Positions 16,197 to 25,362 of a stretch of 64,000 nucleotides of DNA are shown here, piece after piece. This DNA comes from Lachnospira rogosae (lineage in GTDB: Bacteria > Bacillota > Clostridia > Lachnospirales > Lachnospiraceae). Both the position numbers and the translations under genes were made by a program. The notes beneath the pieces are model-generated. The model had not been told where the DNA came from. It worked only from the letters and a program-made list of their open reading frames with translations, and did not search any database. The stretch's first letter is position 1. Each line of letters opens with the position of its first letter. The DNA lies in NCBI RefSeq assembly GCF_040096455.1, contig NZ_JBBMER010000001.1, positions 310,001 to 374,000 of the forward strand, in the 5' to 3' direction.

Positions 16197-17869
16197 AACA
16201 GGAAAAAGTAATAAGAATTAATAATATAAAATTAAAACCAGACCACACAGAGGCTGAGCTTTTAAAGGCAGTTAAGAAAGCACTCAGGTTAAAGAATAAC
16301 TGTGATATAAAGTCCGACATTATAAAGAGGTCTATAGATGCAAGACATAAGCCTGACATTATGTATGTATACAGTGTTGATGTGAAGAAGCTTGTTATCA
16401 ATAATAAAGATACGGATTTGAAAGCGTTTGCAAAGAAAACAGCCAATAATAATATTACATATAATGAGAAGGTTATATATGAGTTTCCATATGGCAGAAT
16501 TAATAATTATGAGGGCGCAGGAATTAAGGAAGAAGACAGGCCTGTTATAATCGGCTTTGGACCAGCGGGAATGTTTGCGGCACTTAAGCTTAGCGAGGCT
16601 GGACTTATGCCTGTTGTATATGAGCGTGGGGACAGTATTGAAGAAAGACACAGAAAGGTTGATGAGTTCTGGAATACAGGAAAGCTTGATACACAGTCAA
16701 ATGTGCAGTTCGGTGAAGGCGGAGCAGGAACATTTTCAGACGGAAAGCTTAATACAGTAATAAAAGATCCTACAGGACGAATAAGAAATGTTCTTGAAAT
16801 GTTCGTAAGATTTGGCGCTTCATCAGAGATATTATATTCTAACAAGCCGCATATCGGTACAGATGTGCTGATGAATGTTGTATACAATATACGAAAGTAT
16901 TGTGAGAGTCTTGGTGCACAGATTAATTTTAATCATAGAATAGATGACATTAATATAAGTGATAAGAAAGTAAGCTCAATAAAAGTGTACGATATCAAGA
17001 ATGATATATATTTTGAAAGACAGTGCAGACAAGTATGCCTGTCAATCGGACACAGTGCAAGAGATACATTTAAAATGCTTGATAGCAAAGATATAATGAT
17101 GGAGCCGAAGTCATTTGCAGTAGGGTTAAGAATAATGCACCCACAGGAATTCATCAATGAAAATGCGTATGGAAAGTGTGAGTACAAGCTTCCAACAGCA
17201 GATTATAAGGTTACATACAAATCAGTAAGCACAGGAAAAGAACGTGGTGTGTATTCGTTCTGTATGTGTCCTGGCGGATATGTTGTTAATGCAAGCTCAG
17301 AGGAGAATATGCTTGCAGTTAATGGTATGAGCTATTCTGGGCGTGACTCAGCTAACGCGAACAGTGCAATGATAGTAACAGTTACACCAGATGATTTCGG
17401 AAATGGAGTGCTTGACGGCGTGGAATTCCAAAGAAAGCTTGAAAGGGCTGCATATAAAGAAGGGGTTGGAAAGATACCTGTGCAGTTATTTGCTGATTTT
17501 AAGGAAAATGTTACATCAACAGGGTTAGGCAGGGTAACACCTTGCATTAAGGGACAGTACAAGCTTTCCAATATAAGAAATGTACTTCCTGAATATATAT
17601 CAGAGGCTTTGTGTGAGGGAGTTACAGGCTGCTCTAGATACATAAAAGGCTTTGATATGGACGATGCTGTATTTGCAGGCGTTGAGAGCAGGACTTCAAG
17701 CCCTGTAAGAATAACACGTAATGATGAGCTGATGTCGGTTGGCTGTGCTGGTCTTTATCCTTGTGGAGAAGGAGCAGGATATGCCGGTGGAATAACTTCT
17801 GCGGCGGTTGACGGAATTAAGATTGCAGAGAAAATTGCGGCAAATATAGACTTTTTTAAAGAGGTATAG
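16193..17869 (+). CDS. FAD-dependent dehydrogenase, COG2509-like
   Basis: A 558-residue protein with an N-terminal domain of about 90 residues followed by a Rossmann motif, RPVIIGFGPAGMFAALKL, then VQFGEGGAGTFSDGKL and a C-terminal CGEGAGYAGGITSAAVDG. This matches the uncharacterised flavoprotein family COG2509. The start is a TTG overlapping the previous stop by four bases and preceded by AAAGGAAAGG. The substrate is unknown. Co-translation with the BaiN-like protein suggests a shared pathway, although the proteins belong to different flavoprotein families. Confidence 0.88.
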   Translation: MKQEKVIRINNIKLKPDHTEAELLKAVKKALRLKNNCDIKSDIIKRSIDARHKPDIMYVYSVDVKKLVINNKDTDLKAFAKKTANNNITYNEKVIYEFPYGRINNYEGAGIKEEDRPVIIGFGPAGMFAALKLSEAGLMPVVYERGDSIEERHRKVDEFWNTGKLDTQSNVQFGEGGAGTFSDGKLNTVIKDPTGRIRNVLEMFVRFGASSEILYSNKPHIGTDVLMNVVYNIRKYCESLGAQINFNHRIDDINISDKKVSSIKVYDIKNDIYFERQCRQVCLSIGHSARDTFKMLDSKDIMMEPKSFAVGLRIMHPQEFINENAYGKCEYKLPTADYKVTYKSVSTGKERGVYSFCMCPGGYVVNASSEENMLAVNGMSYSGRDSANANSAMIVTVTPDDFGNGVLDGVEFQRKLERAAYKEGVGKIPVQLFADFKENVTSTGLGRVTPCIKGQYKLSNIRNVLPEYISEALCEGVTGCSRYIKGFDMDDAVFAGVESRTSSPVRITRNDELMSVGCAGLYPCGEGAGYAGGITSAAVDGIKIAEKIAANIDFFKEV

Positions 17870-17953
17870 TACAATACTTTATTAGGTATTTAACCATATA
17901 GGAAAGTCAGATAAGCTTATGCTAAGTCAGGCTGGCGGGAGTGAGGAATAATA

Positions 17954-18802
17954 ATGAATATAAGAGAAGCAGTTAAGGATAAGAAGAGAATAGTAATTAA
18001 GATAGGTTCTTCTTCGCTTATGCACAATGAAACAGGCAGGCTTAATCTTGGAAAGATAGAAAAGCTGGTGCGTACAATAGTGGATATTAAGAATTCTGGC
18101 AAGGATGTTGTTCTTGTTTCATCAGGAGCTATCGCTGTTGGAAGAATGGCAATAGGGCTTAATGAGAAGCCTGATGAACTCCCTGTAAAGCAGGCGTGTG
18201 CGGCTATTGGACAGGCAAAGCTTATGATGGTATATCAGAAGATATTTGCTGAGTACAGTACTACAGCGGCACAGGTATTAATGACTAAGGCTACAGTTAT
18301 GAATGATAAGAGCAGAAGAAATGCACAGAATACATTTAATGAGCTGTTAAATCTTGGTGCAGTTCCTATTGTTAATGAGAATGATACAGTATCTACATAC
18401 GAGATTAAACAGGTTCAGACTTTTGGAGATAATGACAGGCTTTCAGCAATTGTTACTTCAATTATTGATGCAGACCTCCTTATATTGTTATCAGATATAG
18501 ACGGATTGTATACAGACGACCCTAATTCTAACCCGGATGCAAGATTTATTAATCAGGTAGATGTCATAGATGACAAGCTTCTTAATATGGGCAAGAGTAC
18601 ATCAGGAAGCGGTGTTGGAACAGGTGGTATGGCAACTAAGCTTAAGGCAGCAGGAATAGCTGTAAGCTCAGGTGCAGATATGGTTATAGCAAATGGCAAT
18701 GATATTGATAATATTGCTAAGATAATGTCAGGTGCAGATGTCGGTACACTTTTTGTAAGCTGTAAAGACGAGAATTTTGACCTTGTCAAATTCATAGGCT
18801 AA
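17954..18802 (+). CDS. proB: Glutamate 5-kinase without PUA domain
   Basis: First step of proline synthesis: phosphorylates glutamate to glutamyl-5-phosphate. The 282-residue product contains the amino-acid-kinase fold: KIGSSSL near the N-terminus, VLVSSGAIAVG, NENDTVST and the GTGGMATKLKAA segment. The C-terminal PUA domain of longer forms (about 365 residues) is absent, as in several Clostridia. A GTGAGG site precedes the ATG. proA lies 2.1 kb downstream with three genes between. Confidence 0.95.
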   Translation: MNIREAVKDKKRIVIKIGSSSLMHNETGRLNLGKIEKLVRTIVDIKNSGKDVVLVSSGAIAVGRMAIGLNEKPDELPVKQACAAIGQAKLMMVYQKIFAEYSTTAAQVLMTKATVMNDKSRRNAQNTFNELLNLGAVPIVNENDTVSTYEIKQVQTFGDNDRLSAIVTSIIDADLLILLSDIDGLYTDDPNSNPDARFINQVDVIDDKLLNMGKSTSGSGVGTGGMATKLKAAGIAVSSGADMVIANGNDIDNIAKIMSGADVGTLFVSCKDENFDLVKFIG

Positions 18803-18814
18803 GGGGAGGTGCTG

Positions 18815-19975
18815 ATGGACATAAAGCTTATAAGGAATACAGAAGATGCCGTGTTCAAACCAATCAATAACGGGCTTGTGTTACAGATGGTGGATGATAA
18901 CTATAAGTTTCTTGATTTTATTGGTAAGAAATTGTATATCCTTAATTCTATTACGAATGAGAGGTATGAAATCTCACCAGAAATCAAGAAATATAATATA
19001 GCCAGTATTATTTATGCCCATAATACGCACGATTATGTGTTCTATGTATCTGCGGAACAGATTACAGACAGCAAGGCAGATATATTGCTGTACAGATATT
19101 CATTTGATGATAACGAGAGTACACTTGTGTATAGATATGAGATTGATGAACTTGAGAAAATCAGACAAAGTCATATACATATATATGTATTGGAATATGA
19201 TTTTGCAATAATTGAAGAAATCGGACAAGATAATGAAGTGACTAATGTAGTGCTTCGGGATTTTAATTCTGACAGGGAAATATCAACAGAAGGGTCACTG
19301 CTTAAAAGACTTGGACTTTATAATATTATTCCGTTAGAGGGCAATAACAGTGTGTTAAAGCTCGGCAGTAGAAAAGACTTCGATGGCACAGATATTAATG
19401 AAGAAAAGCATAATCAGGAATATATAGGTATTGTTAATACCAAGCAGTTTGTATCTGAGATGATGTTAAATCCAGCAGAGATTACTATGGATATATTAGA
19501 TACAGCGGATACGGACAAGACATTTGCATATATGAAGCGTTCTGAGAACCGGGTTATATATTCAAAGTTTAATATAAGTGCGATGTCAGAAGAAGTTGTG
19601 CTTTATGATTTTGAGAATAAAGTAAAGCAGATAAGAATTAATAATGATATTAAGGAAGCATCAGACCTTAGTTATACATATGTTATTGAGGGCAATCCCT
19701 ACACAATAAAGAAGGACAAGGATGTGACATATCTTATTAATCTTAATACGCAGAAAGAGGAATATCAGATTCCTTCTAATATGCAGATACAATATGTATG
19801 TAATGATGTAATTCTTGTCACCCATATAAAGCACAGAATACCATTTATCAAAAAAGGTTCAGAGTATATTGAAGCCTACAAGTTTCCGGATATACACCAC
19901 GCACTTCTTAAGAAGAAAGCACAATTTAATACCTGTATGGTAAATGGAGATGACCTGCTTGTATTTACATTGTAG
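18815..19975 (+). CDS. Hypothetical protein, 386 aa, between proB and proA
   Basis: I do not recognise this protein. The start at 18815 is set by AAGGGGAGG ending five bases upstream; an in-frame GTG at 18809 overlaps that site. The product is soluble and acidic, with many short beta-strand-like stretches rich in Tyr, Ile and Val alternating with turns (for example KKLYILNSITNERYEIS and DILLYRYSFDDNESTLVYRYE). Repetition of such segments could fit a beta-propeller, but I see no clean repeat. It starts 12 bases after proB. Confidence 0.75.
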   Translation: MDIKLIRNTEDAVFKPINNGLVLQMVDDNYKFLDFIGKKLYILNSITNERYEISPEIKKYNIASIIYAHNTHDYVFYVSAEQITDSKADILLYRYSFDDNESTLVYRYEIDELEKIRQSHIHIYVLEYDFAIIEEIGQDNEVTNVVLRDFNSDREISTEGSLLKRLGLYNIIPLEGNNSVLKLGSRKDFDGTDINEEKHNQEYIGIVNTKQFVSEMMLNPAEITMDILDTADTDKTFAYMKRSENRVIYSKFNISAMSEEVVLYDFENKVKQIRINNDIKEASDLSYTYVIEGNPYTIKKDKDVTYLINLNTQKEEYQIPSNMQIQYVCNDVILVTHIKHRIPFIKKGSEYIEAYKFPDIHHALLKKKAQFNTCMVNGDDLLVFTL

Positions 19976-20004
19976 GAAGTTGATATAATAAGAATGGAGA
20001 AAAT

Positions 20005-20247
20005 ATGGTAACAGAGAATACAATTAAAAGAATAAATGAACTCTATCATAAGTCTAAGGGTGAAGGTCTTACAAAGGAAGAAGCCGAAGAACAGATTAGA
20101 TTAAGAAAAGAATATGTTGCGGCATTCCGTAATAATTTAAGAGGCACATTAGAGACAATAAAGATACAAAATCCAGATGGTTCTATTATAGATGTAAAGC
20201 AAAGACATGATGAGAAGATGAAGAATAATGACAGTAAAGCAGAATAA
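20005..20247 (+). CDS. DUF896 (YnzC/YneF-type) family protein
   Basis: A small helical cytoplasmic protein of 80 residues. The signature is INELYHKSKGEGLTKEE followed by RLRKEYVAAFRNNLRG, which matches DUF896 (UPF0291, B. subtilis YnzC). Members form helical hairpins of unknown function, sometimes under SOS control. It overlaps the next gene by 20 bases. Confidence 0.88.
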   Translation: MVTENTIKRINELYHKSKGEGLTKEEAEEQIRLRKEYVAAFRNNLRGTLETIKIQNPDGSIIDVKQRHDEKMKNNDSKAE

Positions 20248-20821
20248 GAAAGAAATCAGAACATTAATAACTAATAAGAAAAAGGCTATGTCTGTTGAAG
20301 AAATAACTGCAGGAAGCAGAATAATTACAGACAGACTTGAGTTGTCAAAGGAATATCAGGACAATGATAATATACTTATATATGTAAGCTATAATCAGGA
20401 AGTCGAAACATCGGGTATTATTAATAAAAGCCTTGAACGTGGCAAAAAAGTGTATGTTCCTAAGGTTATAATTAATAAAGAAGACAGGTCAGATAAATAT
20501 ATGGAATTTGTAAGAATTAATTCTTATGATGACTTGCAGGATGGATATATGGGAATTAAAGAACCTGTATCTGACGACTATGAAATTCCACAGGACGGAC
20601 TTCTTGTTATGCCGGGGCTTGCTTTTGATGTTACGCTTAACAGAATAGGTTACGGCGGTGGATTTTATGACAGATATCTTGTTAAGAATGGCGACAGATA
20701 TTATAAGACAGCCATATGCTTTGATTATCAGGTGCTTGATGATATACCGGCAGAGGAATTCGACATAAGACCAGATATGATTATAACTGATAAAAGAATT
20801 ATAACAGCTCAGGAGCTGTAA
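20228..20821 (+). CDS. 5-formyltetrahydrofolate cyclo-ligase family protein
   Basis: Converts 5-formyl-THF to 5,10-methenyl-THF using ATP, rescuing an inhibitory folate. The 197-residue product has an N-terminal basic helix (KQNKKEIRTLITNKKKAM), a central YVSYNQEVET segment, and the C-terminal motifs MPGLAFD and IGYGGGFYDRYL that form the nucleotide and folate pocket. It starts within the DUF896 gene, so translation is coupled. Confidence 0.93.
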   Translation: MTVKQNKKEIRTLITNKKKAMSVEEITAGSRIITDRLELSKEYQDNDNILIYVSYNQEVETSGIINKSLERGKKVYVPKVIINKEDRSDKYMEFVRINSYDDLQDGYMGIKEPVSDDYEIPQDGLLVMPGLAFDVTLNRIGYGGGFYDRYLVKNGDRYYKTAICFDYQVLDDIPAEEFDIRPDMIITDKRIITAQEL

Positions 20822-20856
20822 TTAATAAAGAGATATGGATATTGAGGAGTTGTAAA

Positions 20857-20905
20857 AATACTTATAAATGATAATTAGTTATTAAGTATTAGTGCAGTTA
20901 TGCAC
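20857..20905 (+). other. Two hairpins in the proA leader
   Basis: AATACTTA at 20857-20864 pairs with TAAGTATT at 20883-20890, and GTGCA at 20892-20896 pairs with TGCAC at 20901-20905 around a GTTA loop. No T-run follows, so they are leader structures rather than terminators. The proA ribosome binding site lies just downstream. Confidence 0.35.
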
Positions 20906-20921
20906 GGAAGTGAGGATTGAT

Positions 20922-22169
20922 ATGAAGACATTAACACAGATGGGCAGTGATGCAAAGAAAGCGTCCACATATCTTGCAAAGCTTGGCATTAAGGAAAGAA
21001 ATAATGCTTTATTAAAGGTTGCTGATGCCCTTGTAAAAAGAAGTGATTACATAAGAGAAGCTAATGCTATTGACCTTGCTAATGGCAAGAAGAATAATAT
21101 GAGCACAGCTCTTTTAGACAGACTTATGCTTACAGAGAGCAGAATAGAAGGAATGGCTGACGGCTTAAGAGTTCTTGCAGGACTTGACGATCCAATAGGC
21201 GAGGTCAAGTCAATGAAGACACGTCCTAATGGACTTATGATTGGTAAAAAGACTGTTCCATTAGGAGTTGCTGCGATTATATATGAATCAAGACCTAATG
21301 TTACAGCAGATGCTTTCGGACTTTGCTTTAAGTCAGCTAATGCCTGCATATTAAGAGGCGGGAGCGATTCTGTTAATTCTAATATAGCAATTGTGAATGT
21401 TATAACAGATGTATTAAAAGGACTTGGAATAGACCCTGATGTCATAAGTTACATTTCTGAAACAGATAGAAAGTATGTTGATGAGCTTATGCACCTTAAT
21501 GAGTATGTAGATGTAATTATACCACGAGGTGGAGCAGGTCTTATTAAAAATGTTGTCAATAACAGCACAGTCCCTGTAATAGAGACAGGAACAGGAAACT
21601 GCCATATATATGTAGATGAATATGCAGATATAGATATGGCGGTGAATATAATATACAATGCCAAGACACAAAGAATTGGCGTATGCAATGCGTGCGAATC
21701 GCTTGTTGTTCATAAGAATATTGCAGGTGAAGCTATTCCGGTAATAGTAGATAAGTTAAAGACCAAGAATGTAGAGATACGTGGTGATGAGAAAGCTTTA
21801 TCTATAGATGACAGAATAATAAAGGCAGATGATACGGATTGGGGACGTGAATATCTTGATTATATTATATCTGTTAAAGTAGTAGATAATATAGATGAGG
21901 CAATTGCACATATCAACAGGTACAATACGGGTCATTCAGAGTCAATAATAACTAAAGATTATAATAATGCACAGAAGTTTCTTAATGAGATAGATGCGGC
22001 TTGTGTATATGTAAATGCTTCTACAAGATTTACTGACGGCTTTGAATTTGGATTTGGAGCAGAGATAGGTATAAGTACACAGAAGATACACGCAAGAGGA
22101 CCTATGGGACTTGAGGCGTTAACAACAAGTAAATATATAATATATGGCAATGGACAGGTTAGAGAATAG
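20922..22169 (+). CDS. proA: Glutamate-5-semialdehyde dehydrogenase
   Basis: Second step of proline synthesis: NADPH-dependent reduction of glutamyl-5-phosphate to glutamate semialdehyde. The 415-residue product has an aldehyde-dehydrogenase fold with LGVAAIIYESRPNVT, IPRGGAGLI and the catalytic-cysteine region RIGVCNACESLVVH. The ATG at 20922 is preceded by TGAGGA; an upstream in-frame start at 20892 falls in a hairpin and lacks a site. Confidence 0.97.
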   Translation: MKTLTQMGSDAKKASTYLAKLGIKERNNALLKVADALVKRSDYIREANAIDLANGKKNNMSTALLDRLMLTESRIEGMADGLRVLAGLDDPIGEVKSMKTRPNGLMIGKKTVPLGVAAIIYESRPNVTADAFGLCFKSANACILRGGSDSVNSNIAIVNVITDVLKGLGIDPDVISYISETDRKYVDELMHLNEYVDVIIPRGGAGLIKNVVNNSTVPVIETGTGNCHIYVDEYADIDMAVNIIYNAKTQRIGVCNACESLVVHKNIAGEAIPVIVDKLKTKNVEIRGDEKALSIDDRIIKADDTDWGREYLDYIISVKVVDNIDEAIAHINRYNTGHSESIITKDYNNAQKFLNEIDAACVYVNASTRFTDGFEFGFGAEIGISTQKIHARGPMGLEALTTSKYIIYGNGQVRE

Positions 22170-22181
22170 GGCTTGAATATT

Positions 22182-23864
22182 ATGGGACAAATGGGAGAAG
22201 ATATAGCAGACTGGAAATATTTTTTATCTATAATATCTAAATGCACAGATGATTATCTATACATATATGACTTAAGTAATGATTATGCGGTATACAGTAG
22301 TTCTATAACAAAGGATTTTGAACTCGATGTTGCAGAATTCAGTAATGCGGGAAGAAAGTTAAAGGATGTAATATATCCAGATGATTATGAAGCTGTATTT
22401 AATAATATTAGTGAACTTCAGAATGGACATATAAGCTGTCATAATATGGAATACCGCTGGAAATCAAGAAAGAACGGATATGTATTTATAAGCTGCCGCG
22501 GACAGCTGGTACGAAGAAATGGCATTAATTATATGATAGGCCGTGTATCAGAGATTGGAAAAAAGAACAGATATGATAATGTAACCGGCATATATACAGA
22601 TTTAATTCTTGAAGACAGGTATGACGATATTGTAAAGAGCGATGGTCATACAGGTTGTATTATGCAGATAGGGATTGATAATTTCAAAGAAATTAATGAG
22701 AAATATGGCACTAAGACAGGCGATGAGGTGCTTGCAATATTGGCAGGCATTCTTGTCAGACAATCCAAAGAACAGACATTTTCTGTATATAGGACAAGAG
22801 GAGACGAGTTCATAATAGTATCCCTTGATATGAGCGGTGATATTAAGAAAAATGCCAAGATGTTATACAAGACTATAAGAGAAGATATAGACAGTGTTAT
22901 TGATGACAGAGGATATGATGTATTCTTTAATATATCAGCAGGTGCGTATGCGTTTGATACTAATACAGATACCTATAAAGATATTATTAAGAATACCCGT
23001 TTTGCCCTGCATAAAGCAAAGCTTAACGGAAAGAACAGATTTGAATTTTTTGATAAGGCTGATTATGCTAATTATATAAAAAGGCTTGAAATTCAGGGCG
23101 AGTTAAGGTCTAGTGTTAATGATAATTTCAAAGGATTTGAATTGTTTTACCAGCCGATTGTTGATGCTGATACAGGTAGGATTGAGGGTGCAGAGGCACT
23201 TTTAAGATGGAAAAGTGACCAATATGGTTTTATGTCGCCTGTAGAGTTTATTCCACTGCTTGAAGAAAGCTCGCTTATTATACCATTGGGAAGATGGATT
23301 ATAGATACAGCTGCTGCCCAATGCAACGAATGGGTAAAGATAATACCCCAGTTTGTTATGCATATTAATCTTTCGTTTGTACAGATTGCAAAGAGCAATG
23401 TTATAAAAGATGTAATTGAGAATATAAACAAATATGATGCTGGAAATGAACATTTTGTATTTGAGATTACTGAAAGCATACAGATGGATTCTAATATTGC
23501 GATAAAAAGAGTTCTTAAAGAATTCGTGGATAATGGCTTTTTACTTGCAATAGATGATTTTGGAACCGGATATTCTAATTTTGAATATATGAAGGATAAG
23601 ATGTTTGGTATCTTAAAGATAGACAGGGCATTTATTACTGATATACATCTTACAGATAACAACAGAATACTTGTCAGCTTTATTATAAAAATGGCACACG
23701 AGATGGGTGTTAAAATATGCGTTGAGGGTGTTGAGACAAAAGATGAATTGATGGCTGTAACAAAGCTTGAGGCTGATTATATACAGGGGTATTATTACGG
23801 CAAACCTGTCAAAGACGTTGAATTTTGCAGAATGATTAAACAACAGGAAAGAATAAAGAGGTAA
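22182..23864 (+). CDS. PAS / degenerate GGDEF / EAL cyclic-di-GMP phosphodiesterase
   Basis: Signalling protein of about 560 residues with no membrane segment. An N-terminal PAS-like domain (about residues 1-125) is followed by a GGDEF domain whose signature reads RGDEF and whose DxLTGLxN motif has become DNVTGIYT, so diguanylate cyclase activity is doubtful. The C-terminal EAL domain appears complete: EALLRWK, HINLSFVQ, FEITES, IDDFGTGYSN, KIDRAFI and EGVET provide the metal ligands and catalytic base. It probably degrades c-di-GMP, with the GGDEF domain perhaps sensing GTP. ATG 22182 fits the weak TAGGG site better than the TTG at 22173. Confidence 0.88.
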   Translation: MGQMGEDIADWKYFLSIISKCTDDYLYIYDLSNDYAVYSSSITKDFELDVAEFSNAGRKLKDVIYPDDYEAVFNNISELQNGHISCHNMEYRWKSRKNGYVFISCRGQLVRRNGINYMIGRVSEIGKKNRYDNVTGIYTDLILEDRYDDIVKSDGHTGCIMQIGIDNFKEINEKYGTKTGDEVLAILAGILVRQSKEQTFSVYRTRGDEFIIVSLDMSGDIKKNAKMLYKTIREDIDSVIDDRGYDVFFNISAGAYAFDTNTDTYKDIIKNTRFALHKAKLNGKNRFEFFDKADYANYIKRLEIQGELRSSVNDNFKGFELFYQPIVDADTGRIEGAEALLRWKSDQYGFMSPVEFIPLLEESSLIIPLGRWIIDTAAAQCNEWVKIIPQFVMHINLSFVQIAKSNVIKDVIENINKYDAGNEHFVFEITESIQMDSNIAIKRVLKEFVDNGFLLAIDDFGTGYSNFEYMKDKMFGILKIDRAFITDIHLTDNNRILVSFIIKMAHEMGVKICVEGVETKDELMAVTKLEADYIQGYYYGKPVKDVEFCRMIKQQERIKR

Positions 23865-23874
23865 TATATAAATA

Positions 23875-25332
23875 ATGGATACAACAATTGAGAATATGAT
23901 TAACAGCATAGATTTATCTGCTCCGGTTCCAGAATACGAGCCGATGAGACAGTATTACTATTTAAAGGCCTGCAGAAAGATTGTTAAGGAAAAGTCAGAA
24001 GCACTTAACAGACCACTTACTGCTGTAGTTTCAACATTTGGCTGTCAGATGAATGCAAGGGACTCAGAAAAGCTTCTTGGAATATTAAAGGATATCGGCT
24101 ATCAGGAGTCAGACGATGAAGAAAATGCTGATTTTGTAATATACAATACCTGTACAGTACGAGAAAATGCCAACTTAAGGGTATACGGACGTCTCGGACA
24201 GTTAAAAAAGGTTAAGAGAGCCAATGGCGAGATGATTATTGCAATGTGCGGCTGTATGATGCAGGAACCAGAAGTTGTAGAAAAGATAAAGACATCTTAC
24301 AAATTCGTAGATATTGTGTTTGGTACATTTAATATTTTCAAGCTTGCAGAGCTTATGTATATGTGCTTTACAGGTGATGAACAGGTTATTGATATATGGG
24401 ATTCTACTAAGGAGGTTGTTGAGGAGCTTCCAACTTCAAGAAAGTATCCATTTAAGTCTGGTGTCAATATTATGTTTGGCTGTAATAACTTCTGTACATA
24501 TTGTATTGTTCCATATGTACGAGGCAGGGAGAAATCAAGAGAGCCAAAAGAGATAATAAGAGAGATTGAAAGACTTGTAAGTGACGGTGTAAAGGAAGTA
24601 ATGCTTCTTGGACAGAATGTTAATTCTTATGGCAAGACACTTGACGATAATGTTACATTTGCCGAGCTTTTAAGAGAGATTGCCAAGATTGACGGACTTG
24701 AGAGAATAAGATTTATGACACCTCATCCAAAGGATTTATCAGATGAGCTTATAGAGGCAATAAGAGATAACAGCAAGATATGTAACCATATACATCTTCC
24801 ATTACAGTCAGGAAGCAGCCGTCTTCTTAAGCTTATGAACAGACAGTACACTAAGGAGCATTATCTTGAACTGGTAGACAAGATAAGAAATACAATCCCA
24901 GATATATCTATTACAACAGATATAATTGTAGGCTTCCCAGGTGAAACAGAGGAAGACTTTGAGGATACACTTGATGTTGTAAGAAAAGCAAAGTATGACA
25001 GTGCTTACACATTTATATATTCTAAGAGAACTGGAACACCTGCTGCCAAGATGGACGGACAGGTCAGTGAAGATATAGTAAAAGACAGATTTAACAGATT
25101 GTTAGCAACTGTATCTGAGGTGAGCCACGAACATATCAAGAGATATGAAGGTATGGATATGGATGTATTGGTTGAGGATATAGATGACCACGATAATACA
25201 TTTGTAACAGGACGAATGACTAATAATATTTTAGTCCATTTCAAGGGTGACAAAGAACTTATAGGAAGTATAGTCAATGTACATCTTGATGAATGTAAAG
25301 GCTTCTATTATATGGGAACAAAGAACGATTAA
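23875..25332 (+). CDS. miaB: tRNA-2-methylthio-N6-dimethylallyladenosine synthase
   Basis: Radical-SAM methylthiotransferase acting on i6A37 in tRNAs that read UNN codons. The 485-residue product has the N-terminal cluster domain with cysteines in FGCQMNARDSEK, NTCTVRENA and CGCMMQ, then the radical SAM motif CNNFCTYC followed by IVPYVRGREKSR, and a C-terminal TRAM domain. MiaA, which makes its substrate, is encoded 4.7 kb downstream after mutS and mutL, the normal Firmicutes order. Confidence 0.97.
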   Translation: MDTTIENMINSIDLSAPVPEYEPMRQYYYLKACRKIVKEKSEALNRPLTAVVSTFGCQMNARDSEKLLGILKDIGYQESDDEENADFVIYNTCTVRENANLRVYGRLGQLKKVKRANGEMIIAMCGCMMQEPEVVEKIKTSYKFVDIVFGTFNIFKLAELMYMCFTGDEQVIDIWDSTKEVVEELPTSRKYPFKSGVNIMFGCNNFCTYCIVPYVRGREKSREPKEIIREIERLVSDGVKEVMLLGQNVNSYGKTLDDNVTFAELLREIAKIDGLERIRFMTPHPKDLSDELIEAIRDNSKICNHIHLPLQSGSSRLLKLMNRQYTKEHYLELVDKIRNTIPDISITTDIIVGFPGETEEDFEDTLDVVRKAKYDSAYTFIYSKRTGTPAAKMDGQVSEDIVKDRFNRLLATVSEVSHEHIKRYEGMDMDVLVEDIDDHDNTFVTGRMTNNILVHFKGDKELIGSIVNVHLDECKGFYYMGTKND

Positions 25333-25362
25333 TATTATAAGCAGGATGACTGGAGGATAAAG

